Below, piece by piece: positions 1 to 6,291 of a stretch of DNA of 9,902 nucleotides. Under the pieces are notes generated by a model. That model did no database searches, was not told the origin of the DNA, and worked only from the letters and a program-made list of their open reading frames with translations. Source of the DNA: Azoarcus sp. (GTDB lineage: Bacteria > Pseudomonadota > Gammaproteobacteria > Burkholderiales > Rhodocyclaceae); the NCBI GenBank assembly GCA_023230755.1, contig JALNWS010000148.1, positions 1 to 9,902 on the forward strand, given 5' to 3'. The translations under genes were made by a program, and so were the position numbers. Every line of letters starts with the position of its first letter. The stretch's first letter is position 1.

Positions 1-513
1 CAGCCACACCGAGCCCGGCGCCGCAGCGGGAAGTGCAGCCAGCCACGCACTGTCGGCATGGGCAAGGCGCAGATCCTCATGCTTCGCAAGCACGGACGAA
101 TCGGGTTCAGCCGCATCGGCGAGCAGCCACACACGGCCAACCCGGTCCATTTCCTTGGCCTGCGCCACCCGCGCCTGCCGCGATACGTAGAGCGCGCGCC
201 CGCAGGCCTCATCGCAAGCTGCCGGGGCAAGGAAGAGCAAGGTCCATTGCCCCTCGAGTTCATTGCGTTGCAGCCCCTCCTGCCCGCCCGCGCCCTGCAA
301 CACCGTTTCCGGCAGGGGTGTCGGCGTCAGCAGATCACCGTGATTGACCCGCCCCTGAGGTGGCCATACATAGAACATGAGGTAGGACGCGAGCACCGGA
401 AGGACGCACACGAAGGCCAGCAGCAACAGCGTGCGGCGCCCCCCGCGTCTGTCGGCAGTCGTCACCTTCGCGCGGGCCTCAGCCACGGGCGAGTCGAGTT
501 GAGCGGTCGTCAT
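1..513 (-). CDS. SCO-like membrane-anchored CxxxC protein of the cox cluster (partial, C-terminus missing)
   Basis: The reading frame opens at an ATG at 513-511 and stays open to base 1, giving 171 codons with the C-terminus outside the window. The start is supported by a GGAG at 522-519, 5 nt upstream. The protein has a charged N-terminus (1-27), one membrane helix at about 28-49, and an extracytoplasmic part in which a strand ending near residue 96 leads into C100-DEA-C104. This CxxxC placement recalls the copper site of SCO1/SenC thioredoxin-fold proteins. A later strand (VGRVWLLAD, 125-133) also fits a thioredoxin fold. Proteins of this kind, often annotated only as transmembrane or hypothetical, commonly follow SURF1 and precede ctaA in betaproteobacterial cox clusters. 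The gene overlaps the end of the SURF1 gene by 35 nt in another frame. The histidine ligand of true SCO proteins would lie beyond the edge, so copper binding is not shown. Confidence 0.8.
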   Translation of the reverse strand, partial: MTTAQLDSPVAEARAKVTTADRRGGRRTLLLLAFVCVLPVLASYLMFYVWPPQGRVNHGDLLTPTPLPETVLQGAGGQEGLQRNELEGQWTLLFLAPAACDEACGRALYVSRQARVAQAKEMDRVGRVWLLADAAEPDSSVLAKHEDLRLAHADSAWLAALPAAAPGSVWL

Positions 514-1216
514 CGGATCTCCGTGTAATCAGACGCCAGGCATACCAGGCGCTGAGGCAGCCGGCGAGGGCAGCCAGGGCATACCATTGAAATGCATAGC
601 CTCGATGGCGGTCGATGCCTGCTGCCGGCTGCGGCCAGTCGCGCACCAGTCCGTCGGCGGCAGGCGAACGCTGCTGCAGGACCCACCCAGCGAGCAGTGC
701 AGGCGCAACCAGCGCCGCGTGGCGGGTCAGGTCTATGTGTTGCCACACCTGCTCTACCGCTGCGCTCTCAGCCGCCAGCATGAACGGTGCGAGTTCAGGC
801 AGCCTGATCACGCCCTCAAGCTGTTGCTCGCCCGCTGGCGCCGGCACCCCGGGCAGGTGCCGGCGGTCTCCGGCTGCAATCCAGCCACGGTTTACAAGCA
901 CCGCCCCCGAACCGTCACTCAGCAGCAAGGGGGTCAGCACGTGGTAGCCCGCCTGCCCCTGGTGCGTGCGGTTGTCGATCAGCCGCGTTGCATCCTTCAG
1001 CCACACGCCAGACAGCTTCACCACCTGCCATTCCTCCACTTGTGCTGCGTCTGCGCGCAGCGGTTGCGCCGGCGCCTGCTGCATTGCGTCGATGCGCGCC
1101 TGCAGCGCTTCCTTCTCGGCCGCACGCCGCTGTTGCCAGTTTCCGAGTTGTACGGTGAGCACCATCAGCGCCACACCGGCAAGCAGAGGCACGATACGCA
1201 GCAACTGCCGCTTCAT
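479..1216 (-). CDS. SURF1 family cytochrome oxidase assembly protein
   Basis: The 245-aa product has the SURF1 layout of two membrane helices around a periplasmic domain. Helix one is at about 7-25 and is followed directly by the signature LGNWQQRR (24-31). Helix two, at about 208-230, begins in the conserved GYAFQWYALA segment. In between are further family motifs: DNRTHQGQAGYHVLTPL (81-97) and VLVNRGWI (106-113). SURF1 proteins help deliver or retain heme a in subunit I of aa3 oxidases, which fits the ctaD gene in the same cluster. The length is normal for bacterial SURF1. The chosen ATG has only a weak AGG about 6 nt upstream, but no better start gives a complete first helix. The gene is separated from ctaE by a small plus-strand gene, so it probably needs its own promoter in the 84-bp gap that it shares with that gene. 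It reads on into the overlapping SCO-like gene. Confidence 0.93.
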   Translation of the reverse strand: MKRQLLRIVPLLAGVALMVLTVQLGNWQQRRAAEKEALQARIDAMQQAPAQPLRADAAQVEEWQVVKLSGVWLKDATRLIDNRTHQGQAGYHVLTPLLLSDGSGAVLVNRGWIAAGDRRHLPGVPAPAGEQQLEGVIRLPELAPFMLAAESAAVEQVWQHIDLTRHAALVAPALLAGWVLQQRSPAADGLVRDWPQPAAGIDRHRGYAFQWYALAALAGCLSAWYAWRLITRRSDDDRSTRLARG

Positions 1217-1289
1217 TTCGCGCCTGCGCAGAAAACAGGGGACAGCGACGACGTTTCAGGCAAAAATGTGGCAATAGCCTTCTGCATAC

Positions 1290-1295
1290 GGAGAG
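1290..1295 (+). promoter_or_regulatory. Ribosome binding site that sets the start of the DUF2909 gene
   Basis: GGAGAG lies with its GGAG core 7 nt before the ATG at 1301. It fixes this start, although the same frame is open much further upstream; the upstream part is antisense to the SURF1 gene and is not coding. Confidence 0.75.
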
Positions 1296-1300
1296 CCGAC

Positions 1301-1495
1301 ATGCGTATCGTGGTGATCGTGTTCCTTGTACTGATCCTCGCCAGCCTTGGCAGCGCGCTCGCCTCCATGCTGCGCGAAAAGGGCAGCAGCACCCGCACCG
1401 CACGTGCCCTGGCCATCCGGGTCGGGTTGTCGATCACCCTCTTCCTGATGCTGATGGCGGGATTCGCGACCGGTCTCATAGACGGCAAGCTTTGA
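1301..1495 (+). CDS. Twin-transmembrane DUF2909-type protein of the cox cluster
   Basis: This 64-aa protein is almost wholly two hydrophobic helices (about 2-23 and 41-60). They are joined by a short basic loop (24-40, with R25, K27, R32, R35 and R40) and followed by the short tail IDGKL. This matches small DUF2909 or 'twin transmembrane' proteins that sit between ctaE and SURF1 in many beta- and gammaproteobacterial cox clusters. The function is unknown to me; a role in oxidase assembly or stability is inferred only from its conserved place. The start has a good GGAGAG ribosome site at 1290. It is the only plus-strand gene in the window. It diverges from SURF1 (84-bp gap) and converges on ctaE (35-bp gap, with no clear terminator seen in it). 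Confidence 0.85.
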   Translation: MRIVVIVFLVLILASLGSALASMLREKGSSTRTARALAIRVGLSITLFLMLMAGFATGLIDGKL

Positions 1496-1530
1496 TCACG
1501 CATCCTCCGCCACCCTGGTTCTCACGCCCG

Positions 1531-2382
1531 TCATAACCAGTACACGACGATAAAGAGAAAGAGCCACACCACATCGACGAAGTGCCAGTACCAGGCCGCC
1601 GCCTCGAACGCGAAATGGTGTTCGGCACTGAAATGCCCCGCAATCGCACGAAACAGCATCACCGTCAGCATGATTGCGCCCACCGTCACATGCAGACCGT
1701 GAAAGCCGGTGAGCAGGTAGAAGGTCGAACCATAGATGCCGCTGTCGAGACGCAGATTGAGCTCGGAATAGGCGTGGGTGTATTCGTAGATCTGCAGCGT
1801 CAGAAAGATCGCGCCCAGCACCACAGTCGCCAGCAGGCCGAGCTTGAGCTGTCCGCGCGCGCCCTTGAGCAGGCCGTAGTGTGCCCACGTCAGAGTTACC
1901 CCCGACGTCAGCAGGATCAGGGTGTTGATGGCCGGGATGCCCCACGCCCCCATCGGCGTGAAGGCATCACTCACCCGCGGCCCGCTGCTCGGCCAGGCGC
2001 CGGTGAAGCCCTCCCACAGAAGCGCCTCATTGTCTCCGGACGACAGCGACGGCAGGGCCAGTACCCGCACGTAGAACAGCGCACCGAAGAAGGCGGCGAA
2101 GAACATGACCTCGGAAAAGATGAACCAGCCCATCGACCAGCGGAAGGACTTGTCCACGCGCTTGCTGTAAAGCCCCCCTTCGGATTCACGCACCACCTGG
2201 CCGAACCAGCCAAAGAGCATGTAGACCAGGATGGCGATGCCGCCGAAGAACACCCACGGACCGGCACCGACCTTGTTCAGCCACATCGCCGCGCCACTGC
2301 CAAAGAGCAGCAGCGCGATCGCGCCCAGAATCGGAAATTTCGACGGCTCGGGTACGAAATAACGTTCCAGTGTTTCGGTCAT
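1531..2382 (-). CDS. ctaE: Cytochrome c oxidase subunit III
   Basis: The 283-aa protein is a seven-helix heme-copper oxidase subunit III. Diagnostic segments are the conserved helix-3 glutamate E91 in GWFIFSEVMFFAAFFGAL (85-102), the TGFHGLHVTVG motif with H228 and H231, and the C-terminal WYWHFVDVVWLFLF (264-277). Subunit III binds no redox metal; it stabilises subunit I and supports proton uptake through the D pathway. The ATG at 2382 has a GGAG 8 nt upstream and follows the DUF2970 stop by 16 nt, so it is read in the same operon as ctaG and the DUF2970 gene. Length and topology are normal for proteobacterial CtaE, and all marker residues are present. Confidence 0.97.
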   Translation of the reverse strand: MTETLERYFVPEPSKFPILGAIALLLFGSGAAMWLNKVGAGPWVFFGGIAILVYMLFGWFGQVVRESEGGLYSKRVDKSFRWSMGWFIFSEVMFFAAFFGALFYVRVLALPSLSSGDNEALLWEGFTGAWPSSGPRVSDAFTPMGAWGIPAINTLILLTSGVTLTWAHYGLLKGARGQLKLGLLATVVLGAIFLTLQIYEYTHAYSELNLRLDSGIYGSTFYLLTGFHGLHVTVGAIMLTVMLFRAIAGHFSAEHHFAFEAAAWYWHFVDVVWLFLFIVVYWL

Positions 2383-2398
2383 TGCGGCTTCTCCATGA

Positions 2399-2599
2399 CT
2401 AGCTCACCACCCAATTCACCACCGCCACGATGGTGAGCACGAAAACCAGACCGGCCAGCAAGCCGGCGGCGATGATCGCCTTCGGATCCAGCGACGACGC
2501 ATCGTCGTGATAATCCTTGCGCTTGCGAATGCCGATAAAGGACCACAGCACCGCCTTCACCGTACTCACGAAGCCGGAACGCGGCACCTTTTCGCTCAC
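2399..2599 (-). CDS. DUF2970 family small membrane protein
   Basis: This 66-aa protein has a basic, amphipathic N-terminal half with the family-like stretch KAVLWSFIGIRKRKDYHDD (15-33) and a single C-terminal membrane helix (about 41-64). It resembles DUF2970 proteins, which sit between ctaG and ctaE in betaproteobacterial oxidase operons. The biochemical role is unknown to me; an auxiliary role in oxidase assembly or stability is inferred from position. The start is a GTG at 2599-2597 that overlaps the ctaG stop as GTGA (4 nt), which implies translational coupling to ctaG. No better ATG start is available in this frame. Confidence 0.88.
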   Translation of the reverse strand: MSEKVPRSGFVSTVKAVLWSFIGIRKRKDYHDDASSLDPKAIIAAGLLAGLVFVLTIVAVVNWVVS

Positions 2600-3174
2600 G
2601 ACCTGTCTCCATCCGAGGCCTTCGCTGCACTGCGTCCCTGAATCTCGAAGAAGGTATAGGACAGCGTGATCGTGGTGACATCGGCCGGCAGTTTGGGGTC
2701 GAGCACGAACACCAGCGGCATCGTGCGCTGTTCACCCGGTGCCAGGGTTTGCTGGGTGAAGCAGAAGCAGTCGAGCTTGTGAAAATACTGCCCGGCCAGC
2801 TGCGGCCCATAGCTCGGCACCGCCTGCCCGGTAATCGGACGATCGCGCTTGTTGCCGACCTCGTATGCGACATGCACCAATTCACCCGGATGCACGGTGA
2901 CCGAGCGCTGCTGGGGCTGGAAGCGCCAGGGCAGGTCATGCAGATTCGCATCGAACTGGACGAGCACCGTGCGCGAGCGATCGACCTGAGTGTTCTCGGT
3001 GCTGACGGTATCCGGCTGGAGCAGGTTGTTGATGCCGGTGGCGGCACAGATCTGCTCGTAAAACGGTACGAGCAGGAAACCAAAACCGAACATCACCACC
3101 GCCGATATCCCCAGACGCACAAGCAGCCGGCGGTTGTCCCCGGCAATCCGTTTGGTACGACGCTCGCTGCTCAT
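2596..3174 (-). CDS. ctaG: Cytochrome c oxidase assembly protein CtaG/Cox11 (Cu-B delivery)
   Basis: The 192-aa protein has a short basic cytoplasmic tail, one membrane helix (about 17-37) and a periplasmic Cox11 domain. The copper site is plain in FHKLDCFCFTQQTL (131-144) with C136 and C138. C43, in PFYEQICAATGI just after the helix, matches the third conserved cysteine of the family. Cox11/CtaG proteins deliver copper to the Cu-B centre of subunit I. The ATG at 3174 overlaps the stop of the small upstream gene as ATGA, and the ctaG stop overlaps the GTG of the DUF2970 gene. It is therefore the middle of a coupled three-gene run. Length and key residues are normal. Confidence 0.96.
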   Translation of the reverse strand: MSSERRTKRIAGDNRRLLVRLGISAVVMFGFGFLLVPFYEQICAATGINNLLQPDTVSTENTQVDRSRTVLVQFDANLHDLPWRFQPQQRSVTVHPGELVHVAYEVGNKRDRPITGQAVPSYGPQLAGQYFHKLDCFCFTQQTLAPGEQRTMPLVFVLDPKLPADVTTITLSYTFFEIQGRSAAKASDGDRS

Positions 3175-3296
3175 TGCCCAAACACCTTGTACTTGATGAT
3201 GACGATGACAAAAAAGACGAACGCCACCCCGGCCAGCATGAGCCCGGTCCGCAGGTTTGCATTACGTCGGTCGCTTCGCATCATCAGTTCATTCAT
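3171..3296 (-). CDS. Cytochrome oxidase small assembly protein-like, 41 aa
   Basis: This short frame encodes 41 residues: a charged N-terminus (MNELMMRSDRRNANLRTG) and then one strongly hydrophobic helix at about 19-34, ending IIKYKVFGQ. Its stop overlaps the ctaG start as ATGA, the usual sign of a coupled gene. Betaproteobacterial cox operons often carry a single-helix protein of about 40 aa at exactly this place, named cytochrome oxidase small assembly protein. The name rests on position, size and topology; no catalytic residues can be seen. The ribosome site before ATG 3296 is weak, so a start at M5 or M6 (3284 or 3281) is possible. Gene finders are likely to miss it because of its size. 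Confidence 0.78.
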   Translation of the reverse strand: MNELMMRSDRRNANLRTGLMLAGVAFVFFVIVIIKYKVFGQ

Positions 3297-3317
3297 CCAC
3301 ATTGCGGCTGCACATGG

Positions 3318-3375
3318 GTGAGAGTTTGGGGCGGAGCCTGCCCTCTCCCGACTCTCCGCTCCGCCCCCCTCTCAC
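3318..3375 (-). other. Large inverted repeat between ctaD and the small assembly gene (possible processing or attenuation hairpin)
   Basis: The arms are GTGAGAG (3318-3324) plus GGGGCGGAGC (3328-3337), and GCTCCGCCCC (3358-3367) plus CTCTCAC (3369-3375). All 17 arm bases pair perfectly, with a small 3/1 internal bulge and a 20-nt loop. It lies 11 nt after the ctaD stop and 21 nt before the next gene. No T-run follows it on the minus strand, so it does not look like a plain intrinsic terminator. It is more likely a transcript-processing, stability or partial-attenuation element that lowers expression of the assembly genes relative to ctaCD (inference). Confidence 0.65.
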
Positions 3376-3386
3376 TGCAACGCCGT

Positions 3387-4979
3387 TCATGCCTTGGCCA
3401 GCACCGGTGCATCCTCGAAGGTGTGATGGGGCGCCGGTGACGGCACGGTCCATTCCAGCCCTTCCGCACCTTCCCACGACTGCGCTTCTGCCTTCTTGCC
3501 GCCGCGGATGCACTTCAGCACGACGACCAGAAAAATGAGTTGTGACAGACCGAATCCAAACGCGCCAATCGAGGCCATCGCGTTGAAATCGGCAAACTGC
3601 AGGGCGTAGTCCGGAATCCGCCGCGGCATGCCGGCAAGGCCGAGAAAATGCATCGGAAAGAAGGTGATGTTGAAGAATACGATCGAGCACCAGAAATGCA
3701 GCTTGCCGAGAAACTCGCTGGGCATGTGACCGGTCCATTTCGGCAACCAGTAATAGGCACCGGCGAACAGTGCAAACAACGAGCCCGCGACCAGCACATA
3801 GTGGAAGTGCGCGACCACGTAATAGGTGTCCTGCAACTGGATGTCGATCGGCGCAATCGCACAGATCAGGCCGGTGAAGCCGCCTATCGTGAACACGAGG
3901 AGGAAGCCGGTCGCCCACAGCATGGGGGTTTCGAAGCTGAGCGATCCCCGCCACATCGTCGCCACCCAGTTGAACACCTTCACCCCGGTGGGCACCGCGA
4001 TCAGCATCGTCGCGTACATGAAGAACAACTGCCCCGCCGCGGGCATGCCGGTCGCGAACATGTGGTGCGCCCACACCGAGAAGGACAGGATCGCGATTGA
4101 CGAGGTGGCGTACACCATCGACGCATAGCCGAACAAGGGTTTGCGCGAGAAGGTCGGGATGACCTGGCTGATGATCCCGAAGGCCGGCAGGATCATGATG
4201 TAGACCTCGGGATGGCCGAAGAACCAGAAGATGTGCTGGTACATCACCGGATCACCGCCACCTGCGGCGTTGAAGAAGCTGGTGCCGAAGTGGCGGTCAG
4301 TCAGGATCATGGTGACTGCCCCCGCCAGTACCGGCATGACCGCAATGAGCAGGTAGGCGGTGATCAGCCAGGTCCAGCAGAACAGCGGCATGCGCATCAT
4401 GTTCATGCCCGGCGCGCGCATGTTGAGCACGGTAACGACGATGTTGATCGCCCCCATGATCGAGCTCACGCCCATGATGTGAATGGCGAAGATGGCCATG
4501 TCCATCCCCATGCCCATCTGTACCGAAAGGGGCGCATACAGTGTCCAGCCGGCAGCGGTTGCGCCACCGGGCACGAAGAACGACCCCAGCAGCAGGATGG
4601 CCGCCGGCGGCAGCAGCCAGAAGCTCCAGTTGTTCATGCGGGCAAAGGCCATGTCGCTGGCCCCGATCATCAGCGGGATCATCCAGTTGGCGAAGCCGAC
4701 GAAGGCCGGCATGATCGCGCCGAACACCATTACCAATCCGTGCATCGTCGTGAGCTGGTTGAAGAACTCGGGCTGCACCACCTGCAGCCCGGGCTGGAAC
4801 AGCTCGGCCCGGATCGTCAGTGCCATCACGCCCCCGGAGAGGAACATCATGAAGCTGAAAATCAGGTACATCGTACCGATGTCTTTGTGATTGGTCGTGG
4901 TGACCCAGCGCATCAGGCCGGTCGGTCCGTGCGCATGCGGGGGGTGAGCGCCGATTCGATCGTGAGTCAGTGTAGTCAT
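3387..4979 (-). CDS. ctaD: Cytochrome c oxidase subunit I (aa3 type)
   Basis: The 530-aa protein is the catalytic heme-copper subunit with twelve membrane helices. Redox ligands are all visible: H80 (TMHGLVM) and H393 for low-spin heme a, H391 (VAHFHYV) for heme a3, and H256, H305 and H306 for Cu-B. Y260 in HPEVY is the tyrosine that cross-links to H256. Proton-path residues mark it as A1 type: D109 (IGASDMAF) and E258 (HPEVY) of the D path, and K334 (PTGVKVF) of the K path. It reduces O2 to water and pumps protons across the inner membrane. The start is set by AGGAGG 7 nt before ATG 4979; a GTG at 4985 in the same frame is too close to that site. It follows ctaC after a 103-nt structured gap. 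Nothing is truncated. Confidence 0.98.
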   Translation of the reverse strand: MTTLTHDRIGAHPPHAHGPTGLMRWVTTTNHKDIGTMYLIFSFMMFLSGGVMALTIRAELFQPGLQVVQPEFFNQLTTMHGLVMVFGAIMPAFVGFANWMIPLMIGASDMAFARMNNWSFWLLPPAAILLLGSFFVPGGATAAGWTLYAPLSVQMGMGMDMAIFAIHIMGVSSIMGAINIVVTVLNMRAPGMNMMRMPLFCWTWLITAYLLIAVMPVLAGAVTMILTDRHFGTSFFNAAGGGDPVMYQHIFWFFGHPEVYIMILPAFGIISQVIPTFSRKPLFGYASMVYATSSIAILSFSVWAHHMFATGMPAAGQLFFMYATMLIAVPTGVKVFNWVATMWRGSLSFETPMLWATGFLLVFTIGGFTGLICAIAPIDIQLQDTYYVVAHFHYVLVAGSLFALFAGAYYWLPKWTGHMPSEFLGKLHFWCSIVFFNITFFPMHFLGLAGMPRRIPDYALQFADFNAMASIGAFGFGLSQLIFLVVVLKCIRGGKKAEAQSWEGAEGLEWTVPSPAPHHTFEDAPVLAKA

Positions 4980-4986
4980 GCACACG

Positions 4987-4992
4987 CCTCCT
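4987..4992 (-). promoter_or_regulatory. Consensus ribosome binding site of ctaD
   Basis: AGGAGG on the minus strand ends 7 nt before the ATG at 4979. It is the strongest Shine-Dalgarno site noted in the window and it rules out the in-frame GTG at 4985, which would leave only 1 nt of spacing. Confidence 0.9.
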
Positions 4993-5008
4993 GTGTCGCG
5001 CTCGCGGG

Positions 5009-5073
5009 CGACAGAACCTTGCTGTCGGGACCATGGCGGTCCCTACGATTTGGAAGGCGCAAACCGCGCCTTC
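5009..5073 (-). other. Three consecutive stem-loops in the ctaC-ctaD gap
   Basis: Three perfect inverted repeats follow one another in a 103-nt gap. They are CGACAG/CTGTCG (5009-5014 with 5022-5027), GGGACC/GGTCCC (5027-5032 with 5038-5043) and GAAGGCGC/GCGCCTTC (5053-5060 with 5066-5073, loop 5 nt). The first two share base 5027. None is followed by a T-run on the minus strand, so terminators are unlikely. In the transcript they would lie between the ctaC stop and the ctaD ribosome site, where they could stabilise upstream mRNA or tune ctaD translation (inference). Confidence 0.6.
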
Positions 5074-5082
5074 GTTTCAAAA

Positions 5083-6213
5083 CTAGCGCCCGGCGATCAC
5101 ATCCGCCGGCTGCACCGCCTCGCCCGACTTGTTGCCCCAGGCATTGCGGGTATAAGTAATCACGGCAGCAATCTCTGCATCCGACAACTGGCTGCCAAAC
5201 GCTGCCATCGCGGTTCCAGCCCTGCCCTTGAGCACGACCTCGATCTGACCGGCCTTGTCGCCCGCCACGACCGGAGAGCCGTCGAGCGCGGGGAAGACCG
5301 GTGGCAAGCCCTTGCCATCGGCCTGATGACAGGCCGCGCAGTTGGCTGCGAAAACCTTTCCGCCGCGTTCGACCAGCTCGGCCAGCGCCCACTCCCGGGT
5401 ATCCTCCGCAGAGGCAGACGTAGCCTGCGCTTGTTGCGATGCGACCCATTCGGTGTATTTGTCCGCCGAGACCACGTGCACCTCGATCGGCATGAAGCCG
5501 TGATCCTTGCCGCAGAGTTCGGCACAGTTGCCGCGATAGATGCCTTCCTTGTCGGCGGTAAACCAGGTGTCACGGATAAAGCCGGGGATCGCATCCTGCT
5601 TGACGCCGAAGGCCGGCATCCACCATGAATGGATCACGTCGGCGGCGGTAACCAGCACACGGATCTTCTTGCCGACCGGCACCACGACCGGGTTGTCCAC
5701 CTCAAGCAGATAGGACTCGCCCTTGGCTTCGGCGCCGCTGATCTGGGTGCGCGGCGTGGATAAGCCGGACAGGAAGCGAATCCCCTCGCCTTCGCCCTGC
5801 AGATAGTCGTAGCCCCACTTCCACTGGTAACCCGTCGCCTTGATGGTGATGTCGGGGTTGGAGGTGTCCTTCATCGCAATCACGGTCTTGGTTGCCGGCC
5901 ATGCCATGCCAAGCAGGATCAGCACCGGGATTACGGTCCAGGCGATCTCGACCGCCGTGTTTTCATGAAAATTGGCGGCAACGGCCCCACGCGACTTGCG
6001 ATGGTGAAAGACGGACCAGAACATCACGCCAAAAACCGCGATGAAGATCACCAGACAGATGATCAGCATCAGGGTGTGCATGCTGTAGATCTCTGAAGCG
6101 ATCCGCGTCACCGGGTGCTGGAGGTTGAAACGGCTCGGGGCATCCTGTGCGAATACGCCGGAGACGTACCCAAAAAGAAGCGAAGATCCTGCGATACGAC
6201 CGGCAAACCCCAT
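5083..6213 (-). CDS. ctaC: Cytochrome c oxidase subunit II with fused C-terminal cytochrome c domain
   Basis: The 376-aa precursor starts with a signal peptide (about 1-22, likely cut after VFA). Two membrane helices follow (about 43-68 and 88-113), and then a periplasmic cupredoxin domain. The Cu-A ligands are H195, C230, E232 (main chain), C234, H238 and M241, and the YQWKW motif (129-133) holds the electron-entry tryptophan. After a linker, a class I cytochrome c domain (about 281-376) carries C292-AA-C295-H296 and a likely axial M336. Subunit II takes electrons from cytochrome c to Cu-A and passes them to CtaD. The fused heme domain makes this a caa3-like arrangement. ATG 6213 was chosen because it gives a compact signal peptide; a TTG at 6228 in frame would add five residues. 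The ribosome site is weak (a G-run before ATG). It is the first gene of the cox operon. Confidence 0.96.
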   Translation of the reverse strand: MGFAGRIAGSSLLFGYVSGVFAQDAPSRFNLQHPVTRIASEIYSMHTLMLIICLVIFIAVFGVMFWSVFHHRKSRGAVAANFHENTAVEIAWTVIPVLILLGMAWPATKTVIAMKDTSNPDITIKATGYQWKWGYDYLQGEGEGIRFLSGLSTPRTQISGAEAKGESYLLEVDNPVVVPVGKKIRVLVTAADVIHSWWMPAFGVKQDAIPGFIRDTWFTADKEGIYRGNCAELCGKDHGFMPIEVHVVSADKYTEWVASQQAQATSASAEDTREWALAELVERGGKVFAANCAACHQADGKGLPPVFPALDGSPVVAGDKAGQIEVVLKGRAGTAMAAFGSQLSDAEIAAVITYTRNAWGNKSGEAVQPADVIAGR

Positions 6214-6252
6214 GTCGACCCCCAGCAAAGAACACGATGAGCAGGTGGATCG

Positions 6253-6285
6253 ATGTTGCCACAGTGAAAATCAGGGTCGCAACAT
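6253..6285 (-). other. Possible 5'-leader stem-loop of ctaC mRNA
   Basis: ATGTTGC (6253-6259) and GCAACAT (6279-6285) are a perfect 7-bp inverted repeat with a 19-nt loop. They lie 40-72 nt upstream of the ctaC start. If transcription begins near 6285 the stem would sit at the very 5' end of the mRNA, where it could affect stability. One arm overlaps the left arm of the 11-bp inverted repeat at 6256-6266, so the two pairings exclude each other. Confidence 0.35.
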
Positions 6286-6291
6286 ACTTAT

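Noticed and set aside
587..1495. Long plus-strand frame of 302 codons ending with the DUF2909 protein
   Set aside because: All but the last 64 codons lie antisense to SURF1 or in the divergent gap and have no protein-like features. A good ribosome site marks the real start at 1301.
1492..1505. Possible second FNR-like site (TTGATCACGCATCC)
   Set aside because: Only the left half matches. It overlaps the end of the DUF2909 gene in a convergent region where no promoter is expected.
1582..2436. Plus-strand frame of 284 codons antisense to ctaE
   Set aside because: Antisense shadow of a clear subunit III gene, with no motif or ribosome site seen.
4980..4985. GTG at 4985 as the ctaD start
   Set aside because: It would leave only 1 nt to the AGGAGG. 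The ATG at 4979 has ideal 7-nt spacing.
5053..5073. 8-bp hairpin after ctaC as an intrinsic terminator
   Set aside because: No T-run follows on the minus strand, and ctaD, which must be expressed with ctaC, lies directly downstream.
4212..5159. Plus-strand frame of 315 codons antisense to ctaD
   Set aside because: It mirrors the third-position GC bias of ctaD, is rich in H, R, G and Q, and shows no motif. Subunit I on the minus strand is unmistakable.
6214..6228. TTG at 6228 as the ctaC start
   Set aside because: A rarer start codon that adds an unusual segment before a normal signal peptide. ATG 6213 is enough, though this cannot be settled from sequence alone.
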